Source: CAWUKT01 sp963923035
GTDB taxonomy: Bacteria; Bacteroidota; Bacteroidia; J057; JADKCL01
Assembly: GCA_963923035.1 (NCBI GenBank)
Contig: CAWUKT010000003.1
Location: 130,128-194,127 of the forward strand
Reading direction: 5' to 3'
DNA: 64,000 nt
The first letter of the stretch is position 1. The number at the start of each line of letters is the position of its first letter. Below are positions 16,743 through 26,627 of this stretch, one piece after another. The translations under genes and the position numbers were made by a program. Below the pieces are notes generated by a model. It was given only the letters and a program-made list of their open reading frames with translations, had not been told where the DNA came from and did not search any database.

Positions 16743-19142
16743 TTAATGCTGAATCTGAATCTTACCGGATTCGACTGAATTTCCAGCCTGGACCCGATAG
16801 ATATAAACACCCTCCGGAAGCTCACTCGTATTCAAGTCGATCAGCTGAGACATACCAGCTTCTACCTGACCATTGTAAGCCGTGGCTACTTTCATACCGG
16901 AGATGTTGTAAAGCTCAACGCTAACATTTCCGGTTTCGGCCGTCGTCAACTTGATGTTCACCAAGTCATTGGCCGGGTTCGGATAGGCCGATACTTTAAG
17001 GCCAGCTTCGACGATGGCAGTGGCTTGAGCACCTTTGTTTGTGCAATTGCCAACCGAAATGGTCTCAGAGCTGCTGAAGTTTCCGCCGGTCGGGCTGTTC
17101 GTGGTGACACCGTCATAGGTGACGCTCCAGTTGCCATTGCCGAACGTACAGCAGATACCGTCACCGAAGGAATCGAAGATGGTGACATCGTAGCAACGGG
17201 TCGGATCGACACAGAAGGTTTCCGTGAAGGTCATCTCGTCATCGTTGAAGGTATAGGCCTGAGATCCGATGACCTGGCCGCTGATCCGATCCACGAGTTC
17301 CCAGGAGGTCTCATTGGCGAAACGATCCGTGGTAACCGAAACCGTCAGGTCCACACATGCGGGCGGAGGAGCAACGCTCGGATTGGTAGCCGTGCAGGTA
17401 TTGCCGCACGGGCCGATGAAGCTGACCTGAGCAAGGTGCGCAGGGACGGCGTTGGGAGAGATGCAAATCTGCTGGGGATTGCTCGGGTTGCCGGGAGGTA
17501 CGTGGCAAACCGAAACCTTGTTGCCATTCTTGCCGCAGGAAACGTCAAAGAAGTTTACAGTCACGTCATCGGTGCTGGTACAGCCATTGGCGTCGGTCAC
17601 CGTGACCGTATAGCTCGTGGTCTGACCCGGCTGGACGGCCAGGTTGGAGCAGGTGGCGTCATCTACCTGGAAGAAGGAAGGACCACCTGACCAGGTGAAG
17701 GTGTACGGGCCAACTCCACCGGTGACGCAGGCCTTCAGGAAGTTGGTGTCTCCTTCAACGGGCGCATAACCAACATAACGGCTCTGGCAATCGCCCGCGT
17801 CAACGACCGGCAAGCTGCCACCGTTGTCGATCAGGATCACTTCCGCGCCGATTTGCTCGTCGCCATTGTATCCGTCGACCTGGACATAGTAGGTCTGACC
17901 TGGAGTGAGGCAGTTGACCGAGCCCAAACCTGCGGACAGGAAGTAAGCACTGGAAACTACGTCGTCACCACCGTCATCGTTGGCAGCGATTTCTACAAAG
18001 CTGTTGTAGTCATTGCAATCGCCGACTTCGTACACTGCGATCTGAGAGTCGAAATTGGCACCCGTCGCGACCACGCCAATGGAACCACCGGCCGGGGCCA
18101 CAAAGGTGAACCAAGCGGAGTTGTCGACGTCGGTTTCGAAGGAACACCAGCCATCGTCGGAGTTACAGGAAGAAGTTCCCGTACCGGCGCCCGGATCGAC
18201 TTCACCCGCGTCAGCGGTCAATCCAAGGTGGTTGTAGGCATTGGAGCCAAAGCTGAGGGCGACGGCATCACAAGGAGCGTCGTTGGTGGTGGGAGAAATG
18301 CAGCTCAATTCCAGGTTAAAGCTACCGGAAGAGGAGCCGAATCCGTGCACCAGAATATAGTAGGTCTGGCCAACATTGGATTGGAACTGAACCTCGGACT
18401 GGAGACCACAGGCGTCGTCATTACCGGCGATACAGGTCAATGCACCACAAGAACCGGAGTAGACGGTCAATTTGGAGTCGTAGCTGGTACCGTTACAGAG
18501 AGAAGCGGACACGAAGTCTCCGGTTCCGAGGTACTGGTACCAAACGCCATTGGCGGTATTGGAGGTGCCACAGAAAGGAGCGTTGTCAGGCGTCGCGTTG
18601 GCGGTGGTGCCGGACATGGACTGGCCACAGGAGATGGACATGGCGCCGCCGCAGACATCGTTCCCGGAGGGAGGCGAGGAAAGGGAAGCCGTCAGGTCAA
18701 AGTTTCCAGTGGAAGAAAGGAATCCGTGGACCAGTATATAGTAAATCGTTCCCGGCTGGGTGACGGTACTGGCTTCGGAAGTAAATCCGCTGCAACCAGG
18801 ACCATCGTCGTTACCGGCTTCGCAGACGAGGTTACCGCAAGAACCAGAGAAAATCGAAATCTTGGTATCGTAGCTCGCTTGGTTGCAGGTAGAAGCGGTG
18901 AGGGTTCCGCCGTTTCCGACGATAAAGTACCAAACACCGGGGGCAGAAATAGTGGTGCCGCAGGAAGTCAAACCGTCGGTCGTAGCACCAACTGTCGTAC
19001 CGGAAATGGTTTGGCCACTGCTAATGGGGAATGCGGCCCCGCAGACATCATTGGGAACAAACTGGGCGTAAGCTGACCCGGAGAAGCAATACAACACCAT
19101 ACAGAGTAGTGCTGCTAATGTATATTTTTTCATAGTTTTCAT
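16743..19142 (-). CDS. T9SS-sorted protein with PPC-like repeats
   Basis: A 799-residue secreted protein. A signal peptide (MKKYTLAALLCMVLYCFSGSAYA) is followed by three related modules of about 130 residues (roughly 30-155, 160-285 and 290-440), each with the pattern NDxCxxAxxISxGQxxSGTT, then YDTKISIFSGSC, then YYILVHGF. These resemble bacterial pre-peptidase C-terminal (PPC-like) beta sandwiches. An Ig-like GGVGPYTFTWSGG domain follows, and a region with VSVCHVPPGNPSNPQQICIS. The last 80 residues are a T9SS type A sorting domain (AYPNPANDLVNIKL, LPEGVYIYRVQAG). It should be exported and attached to, or released from, the cell surface; no catalytic domain is visible. The ATG three codons later is an equally good start. 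Confidence 0.88.
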   Translation of the reverse strand: MKTMKKYTLAALLCMVLYCFSGSAYAQFVPNDVCGAAFPISSGQTISGTTVGATTDGLTSCGTTISAPGVWYFIVGNGGTLTASTCNQASYDTKISIFSGSCGNLVCEAGNDDGPGCSGFTSEASTVTQPGTIYYILVHGFLSSTGNFDLTASLSSPPSGNDVCGGAMSISCGQSMSGTTANATPDNAPFCGTSNTANGVWYQYLGTGDFVSASLCNGTSYDSKLTVYSGSCGALTCIAGNDDACGLQSEVQFQSNVGQTYYILVHGFGSSSGSFNLELSCISPTTNDAPCDAVALSFGSNAYNHLGLTADAGEVDPGAGTGTSSCNSDDGWCSFETDVDNSAWFTFVAPAGGSIGVVATGANFDSQIAVYEVGDCNDYNSFVEIAANDDGGDDVVSSAYFLSAGLGSVNCLTPGQTYYVQVDGYNGDEQIGAEVILIDNGGSLPVVDAGDCQSRYVGYAPVEGDTNFLKACVTGGVGPYTFTWSGGPSFFQVDDATCSNLAVQPGQTTSYTVTVTDANGCTSTDDVTVNFFDVSCGKNGNKVSVCHVPPGNPSNPQQICISPNAVPAHLAQVSFIGPCGNTCTATNPSVAPPPACVDLTVSVTTDRFANETSWELVDRISGQVIGSQAYTFNDDEMTFTETFCVDPTRCYDVTIFDSFGDGICCTFGNGNWSVTYDGVTTNSPTGGNFSSSETISVGNCTNKGAQATAIVEAGLKVSAYPNPANDLVNIKLTTAETGNVSVELYNISGMKVATAYNGQVEAGMSQLIDLNTSELPEGVYIYRVQAGNSVESGKIQIQH

Positions 19143-19186
19143 GAATGTAGTAGTTGGTCGATTAACAATTCTTAAGTGATGGGCTA

Positions 19187-19588
19187 CTATTCAATGTCGA
19201 AATAGGACTTTAGTGCCTCGTGTTCATCTTCTTCTTTTACCGTCATTTCAACGGTATTTGAATTGTGATCGACGTTTACACTCAATACACCGGGCTGGGC
19301 GCTCAGCTTGGATTCATAGGTCGTGGCGGCATCCTGGTTGGAGAGTTCCCACCCCAAACGAACCACCATGGTTTTCTCACCGTTGGCGATAACTTCAGAC
19401 AGCAATTTGTTGGGAGCGACTTCATTGCCGGCCTGGGCCATTTTCCAGGCATCATAATTGGCGCCGGTCGTGGCGCGCAGGTCTTCTTTGGCCTGTAATG
19501 TGCTTTGGTTTTGAGCCGAAAGGCTTCCCACGCTCAGCACAAAAACGACAACCAAACCTAAAGTTTGGATTAGCTGGGTTGTTTTCAT
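19187..19588 (-). CDS. Exported protein with HMA-like C-terminal fold
   Basis: A 133-residue protein with a signal peptide (residues 1-25, ending SVGSLSAQ). The last 65 residues (TMVVRLGWELSNQDAATTYESKLSAQPGVLSVNVDHNSNTVEMTVKEEDEHEAL) follow the beta-alpha-beta-beta-alpha-beta rhythm of heavy-metal-associated (HMA) domains, including the G-V-x-S-V-x-V-D core. The metal-binding CxxC is absent, so metal binding in the usual way is unlikely. It lies 44 bp upstream of the 799-residue T9SS protein gene on the same strand and may be co-transcribed with it. Confidence 0.6.
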   Translation of the reverse strand: MKTTQLIQTLGLVVVFVLSVGSLSAQNQSTLQAKEDLRATTGANYDAWKMAQAGNEVAPNKLLSEVIANGEKTMVVRLGWELSNQDAATTYESKLSAQPGVLSVNVDHNSNTVEMTVKEEDEHEALKSYFDIE

Positions 19589-19812
19589 TTGAATTGATAT
19601 TTAAAACAATTTCTTAGATGGATTAACAGAAAGAACGGTCACAGCCTTCCTGGACTGCGATCAGCATATCAAAAAATGGAAGCAACACTATAGAGTGCTA
19701 CTGATTGATTTTCATACGGTTAAATAGAGGATGCATTTACAAGTCAGAAATAAGGTATGGAAAAAGGTCCCCAAAAGCAAATGATCTGTTACCCCTTGGT
19801 CAAAATAAAAAA

Positions 19813-19836
19813 ACGATCCCTCGAGTGAAGGACCGT
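19813..19836 (-). terminator. Terminator of the ferredoxin gene
   Basis: On the minus strand ACGGTCC pairs with GGATCGT (one G-T pair) around a ten-base loop and is followed by seven T. It starts 25 bases after the ferredoxin stop codon. Confidence 0.7.
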
Positions 19837-19861
19837 TCGGTAATTCGTATAAAAACTGGAT

Positions 19862-20212
19862 TTAGGAGACGTGCAGCCACTCCTTTTTCTCCAGCAATTC
19901 TTCTTCGGTTTCTACGTAATCCGGATCGGGCACGCAGCAATCTACCGGGCAAACCGCGGCACACTGAGGTTCTTCGTGGAAACCTGTGCATTCGGTGCAT
20001 TTATCCGGTACAATATAGTAGAACTCATCTGAGACGGGCTCTTGAGCGGCATCTGCATCCACAGACGAGCCATCGCCAAAGTCGATGGCACCATTCAAAT
20101 CAGTTCCGTCGGACCAGCGCCACTCGACACCGGGCTCGTAAATTGCCGTATTGGGACACTCCGGCTCGCAGGCGCCGCAGTTGATACATTCTTCAGTAAT
20201 GATAATTGCCAT
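19862..20212 (-). CDS. Ferredoxin with two [4Fe-4S] clusters
   Basis: A 116-residue cytoplasmic electron carrier. The first cluster motif is CINCGACEPECP (residues 9-20). The second site reads CTECTGFHEEPQCAAVCP, the expanded C-x2-C-x8-C-x3-C form typical of the Allochromatium/YfhL type. Between them lies an acidic insertion of about 40 residues (roughly 28-68). The C-terminal extension (TEEELLEKKEWLHVS) is also family-typical. It is single, between the small exported protein gene and the giant surface protein gene, and has its own terminator. Its redox partner cannot be deduced here. Confidence 0.92.
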   Translation of the reverse strand: MAIIITEECINCGACEPECPNTAIYEPGVEWRWSDGTDLNGAIDFGDGSSVDADAAQEPVSDEFYYIVPDKCTECTGFHEEPQCAAVCPVDCCVPDPDYVETEEELLEKKEWLHVS

Positions 20213-20270
20213 ATCGAATAGGGCTTTATTTCGCTCTTATCAGGAAATGAAAGTAATACTTTTACTCAGA

Positions 20271-20290
20271 AAAACCGGCCCCGGCCGGTC
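20271..20290 (-). terminator. Terminator of the giant PKD protein gene
   Basis: The arms ACCGGCC and GGCCGGT with a two-base loop are followed on the minus strand by a T-run. It lies about 75 bases after the stop of the gene at 20365-25191. Confidence 0.65.
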
Positions 20291-20364
20291 TTTGTTTGAA
20301 TTTGCCGCAAAAATAATCAATAATTCTCAATTAATCTCCCTCCCCCAGATACGTATACTGAGGC

Positions 20365-23300
20365 CTACCGAATCAGGTTGATGGTCCCGGCATATTCCTT
20401 CTCTCCCAATTTCAGGAAGTAGTAATACGCCCCCACCGGCACTTCATTCCCCTCCAACGTCGTTCCCCGCCAACCTTCCATCTTATTCCGCGTCTCAAAA
20501 ATCATTTTCCCCCACCGGTCCCGCACTTGTAACAGATAGGTCCCTTCTCCCCTGATCTCCGGCAAGAACAGATCGTTGATGCCATCTGCATTGGGTGAAA
20601 AAACATTGGGAATGTCCACTTCACCCGCCAGCACGACAAATGGCCCCACCACCGTATCCGACCAGCAGCCATTGACATCCACCCCGGCCAACTCGAAGAA
20701 ATAGGTCCCCGGAGCCTGGAAACGATGTTCCAAACGGCTCCCTCCGAAGCGATCGCCCCCCGGAACCGTCCAAATCCAATCCACCGCTTCTCCCCCTTGT
20801 TCCTCCAATTCCACTTCTACCGCCTCGTACCCATACCACAAAGTAATCTCCGCCGGATGATCCGGCGTACTCCGAATGTCCAATCGGGGCGGGGGCGTCA
20901 CCTCCACCGTCAAAAAATCGGCGGTATCAGCACATCCCCCCGGCATCACCGCCAGCAGCTGAACCGGATAACTGCCCACGTCTGCGTATTCATGGATGAC
21001 CCGCGAAACATTCATCGCCGGACTCCCATCACCAAAATTCCAGGACAAAAAGGTATTCGGAGGCAATGAATCCACCACAAAATCGACTTGAAGCGGAGGA
21101 CATCCAACGGCATCGGTATGGGAAAAATTGATCTCGGGCCGGGGCAGTACTTCCAGGAAGACCCGCGCAGAGTCCAGACAGCCATTTTCCCGCAGGTAGA
21201 CCGTGAACCAGGTACTCGTATCAGATGCCGCCATGGGCTGGGCGGCAATGGGTTGGTCAACGAGGTGGGAGGGCGACCAGAAGAAATCCGGGGTCAAGAT
21301 TCCGCCGCCAGCGGTCAATTGGACCGAATCTCCCTGACAGGCCATCGCCGTATCGATGGAGACCACGGGATTCAGCCCGGGGATCACCGACACGTACACA
21401 GAGTCCTCCGTGGAACAGGTTTTATAATCCACTTCCAGGAAATACCAACCCGATGTAGTCGGTGAAATCACGGGATTCAAAATCGTCGAATCAGGAACAT
21501 CGGCGCGCGGATTCCAATTGAAGTACAGCAAATTGGTATCCAGGGTGGTGTCGGGCTGGTTGAAATAATAGCTCCCATCCAGTTGACCGGAAGTCCCCAG
21601 GCATACATAGACCGAGTCACCGGCTTCGGCTTGGGGAGTGGGGTGTAGGAAAACGGTAACGGAGTCGAGCAGGCTCTCGCAGCCATAGTTCGAAATCACC
21701 GTGATATAATAGGTCGTGGTCACGGCCGGCGAGGCCACCGGATCTTCCAGGAGCGGATTGTCGAGCGCCACTCCGTTCCAATTGAAAGAATAGGTCGCCG
21801 TGCTGTCTCCGCCCGCGGTCCCATTGAGGCGGGCCGATTCCCCCAGGCAAATTTCCTGGTCTTGCCCCGCATCCGCGATGGGCAAGGCATGCACGCGCAC
21901 CCGCACAGTATCCCCCAATCCCTGGCATCCGTCGGCGAAGGGCGTCACGGAATAGGTCGTCGTATAGGTCGGAGAAGCTATGGGCGTCGAAGAAGTGGGA
22001 TTGCTGATGCTATTGGACGGGCTCCACTGGAAAGTTGAGGGACCAACGCCGCCCGTGGCCGTGGCCTGGAGCTGGATCGAATCACCGGGGCAGATTTCCA
22101 CGTCGATGCCCGCATCCGCTACCGGAGCGGGGCGCACCGCAACTTCCACCTGGGCGGCGGGATCAATTCCTCCGGAATCGCTGCGGCAGCCCGTCAGCAG
22201 ATTCGTCACCACAATCGAGTAGGTCGTGGTGGAATCCGGCGCAGCGCAGGGCGACAGGGTATTGGGATTGTTGAGGCCGGCGGCCGGATACCACTGGAAG
22301 GCCTGGGGAGGTCCCGGCTGTAAGGTCGGGCTGAGCGCGACGCAAGGCCCATTTTCGCAGATCGACGTATCCTGGCCCGCGTCTGCCCACGGCTTGGGCA
22401 GCACCTGAACTTGCAGCGAGTCGACCTCGCTGGTACAGCCATTGATGTCTGTCACCTCCACATACACCCAAATCGTACTGTCCGCCACCACCTGGGGATC
22501 ATTGTCCGACAAACTATCGACCGCCCACGCGAAGGAAACCGTCGAGTCACACCACCAATTGTAGGTAAAGGGGGCCGTGCCTCCGATGACCGTTCCGCTG
22601 AGTTCCACGCCGGAAGTGCCTTCGCAGAAGCTCGTATCCGGCCCCGCCACCGCCTGAGGGGATGGGAACACATCGATGGTATCAATCTCCACGGCCAGAC
22701 AGCCATCCAAATCGGCCGTCAGAATCACTTCTTTTGCCCCCTGATTCGCAAAACTGACCGTCGGCGTCAAAGAAGTCGAAGCCGGGGGCAACCCATCCTG
22801 GAAGCTCCATTGGAATTGGGTGGAAGGATCGTTGAGACCCGTGGTGAAGAAATTGAATGAATTCGCCGGGAAGCACTGTTGACTCGCGATGAAACTCCAG
22901 GAAGGATCGGGATCGGGTTTCACCACCACCATTTGGCTGTCCAGGGCACTCGCGCAACCATACTCGGAAATTTGCAAGGTCACCCAATGCGTATCCGGAG
23001 CCGAAAAGACGAGGTTGTTGAGGAAGGCCAGCGAATCCGTCGGCGCGCTACCTTGCGGACCGAAGTTCCAGTCATAGACAGCCGTAGAGCCATAACTTCC
23101 CAAGGAATACAAGCTGAAGTTGTTGCTACCCAAACACTGAGGAGCTACGGTATCAATTTGGGCAATGGGAATCGGATGGACCCAAATGGTATCCCGCGTC
23201 ACCGCGGAACTACACCCTGCCTCCGTCACCTGAAGCGTGACTTCATGCAATCCGGGAGAGTTCCAGGTCACTTTGTGCGGTCCCACCGTCGTACTGTTCG

Positions 23301-25191
23301 CAGGAGCACCATTTGAAAACTGCCAATCAAAGGCCACGTTCGCAGCGCTTCCCCCGGCATAGGGAATCGTGATCTTGTCGCCGACGCAAGCATCCGTTGG
23401 CAGGGCAAAATTGCTGGACGGAATGGGCAAAATGGTCAGGGTCACCGAATCTGAGTCGACGCACTGGGTCAGGGTATCGGTAATGTGGAGGAAAAAGGTC
23501 TCGTTGATGGGTGTGGTCCCGGCCGGGGGGGGTATAAAAATGGGATTCGCCAGGGTAGAATCGTTCAAATTCGCTCCGGAAGACCACTCAATCACCCAAT
23601 TGTTGGTCGTGGCCATGGAATCTCCCATGACGTACGGCAGACCCGCACAAATCGCGGTATCGATTCCCGCCAGGGCCACCACATTGTTGGTGAGGAACAG
23701 GGTATCGTCGATTTCAGCCCGGCAACCAGCTGAATCCACCACTTCGAGGTAGTACGGATAAGCGCCCGGTCCCGGGAAGCCCTGCGTCCAACAGGAATCC
23801 GTCGTGTTGATCCCGGAAGCCCCCGTCCACTGGAAACTGTACGGCGCTGTCCCCGTCAACGGCAAGGCACAAATCCCCGCCTGGCTACAATTCAGGGTGG
23901 TATCCAATCGTAGAATGTCCAGTTCCTCCACATGAAGCGTATAGGTGTACTGGTTGAACCCGTAGAGCGGACAGGCATCGTCGGTGATCGTAACGGTAAA
24001 GTTGTAGGTGCCGGGAGCCGGAGGCAGCCAACAGAATTCGGCGGTCTGGTTCGAACCCACAATGGTGTCCTGGACCGAAGGATTTCCAGCCAAAGTCAGC
24101 GTCGCTCCCAGTGATTTCAAGGATTCGTCCCAGACAATGGTCTGGGTTTGCCCGACGTCCGGGTCAATGGCTCGGACATACCAACAGACCTGCTGGCCGT
24201 AGCAGGAGGTCACCGTGAAATTGTTCGCCGTGCCATTTTGCACGTTCAGGGCCCCGGGAATCGTGGGCTGGGTATTGTTGGGACACGGGATCACCGTCAG
24301 CTGGATGTCCCGTTGAATGGTATTGATGAGGGTCGAATCCCGCCATTCCTCAACATAAATACAGACCACAGCGACCTGGGGGCTACCGGGATTGGGACCA
24401 GCTGGATTCGGCTGAATGCTCAGGTCGCCGGTATTGGCATTCAATTGCACATCCCAATCGGGACCCAGCGGCTGCTGAGGAGTGATCCAGGGAAAGGAAA
24501 AGACCGGCTGATTCGCATTGTTCAGGCAGGGACCCAGTACGTAGGCCAAGGAATCGCCGTCGGGATCGGTAGCGCCCTGGCTGAAGATATAGGATTGGCC
24601 TTCGCAGATATAGGGAGTGGGAGGATTGTCAAACGAGGGGGAATTGTTGCAGGGGGTCAGGAGCGGATTGATGGTGGTGCTGGCAAAAATATTCGTGGTG
24701 TTCGGGGAAACGAGCGTAGTGATGCTATTGTTCCGACAACAAATCGCCCAATTCACCTCGTAGTTGCTGCAATTTGCGGCACAGAAATCGAAATCTCCGA
24801 TCCAGAAGTGCTCGGTGACTCCTTTGATGGCCGCCCCCGGCGTATTGCACTGGGTCGGCGTCCCCGGACAAACGGGTGTCACCTCTACCACGCCCACATT
24901 CAACCACGCCCCAATTTGCGTTGGCGCCACACAGCCCGAGGGCGTGATGATGGAGAGGGTATTGACGGGAGAAATGGTGGGAATGGAGGAACCACAATCA
25001 CGATAGGCCTTGAAATTGACCCGGACCGTACAAGAAGCGATGCACTCGTAGGTAATGTCCACTCCGGAGGCATGTCCGGCCTTCACCACCTGCGGAAATG
25101 CAATTCCGACCCATACCACAAATAGCAGAAGGTACCATTTGGGCAAATAGGGATGCGTAGCCGATTCCCTTGTGGGTTGGTCAGTGGTCAT
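20365..25191 (-). CDS. Giant PKD-rich surface protein, gliding-motility C-terminal domain
   Basis: A protein of about 1608 residues. A hydrophobic signal segment (PKWYLLLFVVWVGIAFP) is followed by a Cys-containing domain beginning VDITYECIASCTVRVNFKAYRDCG. Numerous Ig/PKD-like repeats then follow, many with DAGxDxxIC(x)GxxxxL and Pro-rich linkers. A classical PKD repeat (FLSWNFGDGSPAMNVSRVIHEYADVGSYPV) sits near the C-terminus. It ends in the gliding-motility-associated C-terminal domain (NVFSPNADGINDLFLPEI, YYYFLKLGEKEYAGTINLIR), a type B T9SS signal. I chose the ATG at 25191 because the only earlier start, at 25209, is TTG. It should be exported by the T9SS and act as adhesin or matrix component. 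It is a paralogue of the protein at 53127-58592. Confidence 0.9.
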   Translation of the reverse strand: MTTDQPTRESATHPYLPKWYLLLFVVWVGIAFPQVVKAGHASGVDITYECIASCTVRVNFKAYRDCGSSIPTISPVNTLSIITPSGCVAPTQIGAWLNVGVVEVTPVCPGTPTQCNTPGAAIKGVTEHFWIGDFDFCAANCSNYEVNWAICCRNNSITTLVSPNTTNIFASTTINPLLTPCNNSPSFDNPPTPYICEGQSYIFSQGATDPDGDSLAYVLGPCLNNANQPVFSFPWITPQQPLGPDWDVQLNANTGDLSIQPNPAGPNPGSPQVAVVCIYVEEWRDSTLINTIQRDIQLTVIPCPNNTQPTIPGALNVQNGTANNFTVTSCYGQQVCWYVRAIDPDVGQTQTIVWDESLKSLGATLTLAGNPSVQDTIVGSNQTAEFCWLPPAPGTYNFTVTITDDACPLYGFNQYTYTLHVEELDILRLDTTLNCSQAGICALPLTGTAPYSFQWTGASGINTTDSCWTQGFPGPGAYPYYLEVVDSAGCRAEIDDTLFLTNNVVALAGIDTAICAGLPYVMGDSMATTNNWVIEWSSGANLNDSTLANPIFIPPPAGTTPINETFFLHITDTLTQCVDSDSVTLTILPIPSSNFALPTDACVGDKITIPYAGGSAANVAFDWQFSNGAPANSTTVGPHKVTWNSPGLHEVTLQVTEAGCSSAVTRDTIWVHPIPIAQIDTVAPQCLGSNNFSLYSLGSYGSTAVYDWNFGPQGSAPTDSLAFLNNLVFSAPDTHWVTLQISEYGCASALDSQMVVVKPDPDPSWSFIASQQCFPANSFNFFTTGLNDPSTQFQWSFQDGLPPASTSLTPTVSFANQGAKEVILTADLDGCLAVEIDTIDVFPSPQAVAGPDTSFCEGTSGVELSGTVIGGTAPFTYNWWCDSTVSFAWAVDSLSDNDPQVVADSTIWVYVEVTDINGCTSEVDSLQVQVLPKPWADAGQDTSICENGPCVALSPTLQPGPPQAFQWYPAAGLNNPNTLSPCAAPDSTTTYSIVVTNLLTGCRSDSGGIDPAAQVEVAVRPAPVADAGIDVEICPGDSIQLQATATGGVGPSTFQWSPSNSISNPTSSTPIASPTYTTTYSVTPFADGCQGLGDTVRVRVHALPIADAGQDQEICLGESARLNGTAGGDSTATYSFNWNGVALDNPLLEDPVASPAVTTTYYITVISNYGCESLLDSVTVFLHPTPQAEAGDSVYVCLGTSGQLDGSYYFNQPDTTLDTNLLYFNWNPRADVPDSTILNPVISPTTSGWYFLEVDYKTCSTEDSVYVSVIPGLNPVVSIDTAMACQGDSVQLTAGGGILTPDFFWSPSHLVDQPIAAQPMAASDTSTWFTVYLRENGCLDSARVFLEVLPRPEINFSHTDAVGCPPLQVDFVVDSLPPNTFLSWNFGDGSPAMNVSRVIHEYADVGSYPVQLLAVMPGGCADTADFLTVEVTPPPRLDIRSTPDHPAEITLWYGYEAVEVELEEQGGEAVDWIWTVPGGDRFGGSRLEHRFQAPGTYFFELAGVDVNGCWSDTVVGPFVVLAGEVDIPNVFSPNADGINDLFLPEIRGEGTYLLQVRDRWGKMIFETRNKMEGWRGTTLEGNEVPVGAYYYFLKLGEKEYAGTINLIR

Positions 25192-25332
25192 TAGGGTACT
25201 CAGGGACAATTAATTGGCTCACCTGAACTACATCAAAATAACATTCCACAAGGGCTTTCCCAAATCAGTTCCGGTTGATCGGTTTCCTTTTCAGCACAAT
25301 GGGAAACAAAAGACAATTGAATGGATAGGGCA

Positions 25333-25360
25333 AAAAAAATGGGCAGCCCAACGGCTGCCC
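25333..25360 (-). terminator. Terminator of the gldJ gene
   Basis: GGGCAGCC pairs with GGCTGCCC around a CAAC/GTTG loop, and eight T follow on the minus strand. It lies 30 bases after the stop codon of the GldJ-like gene. Confidence 0.88.
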
Positions 25361-25389
25361 TATCTGAAGATGTCTTTGGTAATCTGCTC

Positions 25390-26550
25390 TTAGAACGGGC
25401 TACCCAAACGGATCATCGCGCAACGGAATCCGATCATCGCGGAGGAGGAGTCGGCGTTGTAGAAGCGACGGGAACCCGGCGTGAGGAAGTAGGCGATGTC
25501 AGCCCAAGAACCACCACGGTAAACTTTTACGTTGTCGTAAACGCTGTTGTTGGGAGCGTTCGGATCGGGGTTGTGGAGGAGCGAGTTCCGCTGCTGGTAG
25601 GAGTAGTCATCCAACCAACGGTCGGGACGGATCTCGGTACGACCGCGACGGCGGTTCGGGTTGAGGTCTTCGACGTCCTCAGCGGAGAGGATCCGGTAGG
25701 TGTCCATGGTCCACTCACATACGTTACCGGCCATGTTGTAGGCACCGAAGTCATTCGGGTAGAAGGAACGTACCGGAGAGGTGATCATGTAACCGTCGGT
25801 GTAGTGACGGCCATCGCCACCAGCCCAACCAGCGTAATCACCACGACCGCGCTTGAAGTTGGCACGGAACTGACCGCGGGCATCGCGGAGAGACTTGCCT
25901 TCCCAAGGGTAGTTTTCTTGTTCGAGGAGGCCACGGGCAGCGTACTCCCACTCAGCTTCCGTCGGGAGACGGTAAGCGGGGTAGAGGACAGCCTCGGGAT
26001 CGCGCTCAAGGATCGTCTTGTTGACGATGGCGGTCCGCCACTTGGCGTACTCGTTGGCCTGGTGCCAGTTTACACCAACGACGGGATACGTATTGAACGC
26101 GTCATGGGAGTAGTAGTACTGGGTATAAGGATCGTTGAAGGCGAGGTCGCGGAGCCATACCGTGGTATCAGGGTAGAGCGCCCGGTACATCACTTCACCG
26201 GAGTCTTTCAGGATGTAAAAGAGGAATTCTTTGTAATCTACGTTGGAGACTTCAGTCTCGTCAATGTAGAAGGAGTGAACGGTGACCTGGCGTTCGCGGT
26301 TGTCCATCATGTACTCGATGTCCTTCTCGCCACCACCCATGAGGTAAGTACCACCTTGGATGAAAACGAGTCCGGGAGCCGGATCCATTCCTTTGAAATC
26401 TCTAACCTGGAATCCACCTTCCTCGTTGTACTTGAGGCCGGTTTTGCTGGAGTTTTTCCCAACGAAGTTGATGTTTTCTCCGCCACATCCGGTTAGAATC
26501 AGTCCTACTGTAAAGGCACACAGCAGGAATAGCAGACTTTTACGATTCAT
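25390..26550 (-). CDS. gldJ: GldJ-like gliding/T9SS lipoprotein (SUMF1 fold)
   Basis: A 386-residue outer-membrane lipoprotein: signal peptide with lipobox LTGC, lipidated Cys at residue 22. The body is a formylglycine-generating-enzyme (SUMF1) fold: PGLVFIQGGTYLMGG, FYIDETEVSNVDYKEFL, YPVVGVNWHQANEYAKW, YRLPTEAEWEYAARG, AYNMAGNVCEWTMD and YRGGSWADIAYFLTPGSRRF. The active-site cysteines of true sulfatase-modifying enzymes are not evident, as in GldJ and GldK. The N-terminal SSKTGLKYNEEGGFQV is closer to GldJ than to GldK. It acts with PorP/SprF-type proteins, and a porP gene lies immediately upstream. GldK is the main alternative. Confidence 0.82.
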   Translation of the reverse strand: MNRKSLLFLLCAFTVGLILTGCGGENINFVGKNSSKTGLKYNEEGGFQVRDFKGMDPAPGLVFIQGGTYLMGGGEKDIEYMMDNRERQVTVHSFYIDETEVSNVDYKEFLFYILKDSGEVMYRALYPDTTVWLRDLAFNDPYTQYYYSHDAFNTYPVVGVNWHQANEYAKWRTAIVNKTILERDPEAVLYPAYRLPTEAEWEYAARGLLEQENYPWEGKSLRDARGQFRANFKRGRGDYAGWAGGDGRHYTDGYMITSPVRSFYPNDFGAYNMAGNVCEWTMDTYRILSAEDVEDLNPNRRRGRTEIRPDRWLDDYSYQQRNSLLHNPDPNAPNNSVYDNVKVYRGGSWADIAYFLTPGSRRFYNADSSSAMIGFRCAMIRLGSPF

Positions 26551-26605
26551 CTTTCTTCAGCTTTTAGAAAATAGGATTACAAATAATGTAAATGCGCCTA
26601 TGTAT

Positions 26606-26624
26606 CCTGTCTAATTCAGACAGG
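26606..26624 (-). promoter_or_regulatory. Stem-loop at the predicted gldJ mRNA 5' end
   Basis: CCTGTCT pairs with AGACAGG around a five-base loop. It lies just downstream of the -7 box at 26628-26635, so the transcript would begin with this hairpin. It could stabilise the mRNA or bind a regulator; it could also be a weak terminator for porP, although no T-run follows. Confidence 0.4.
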
Positions 26625-26627
26625 TAA

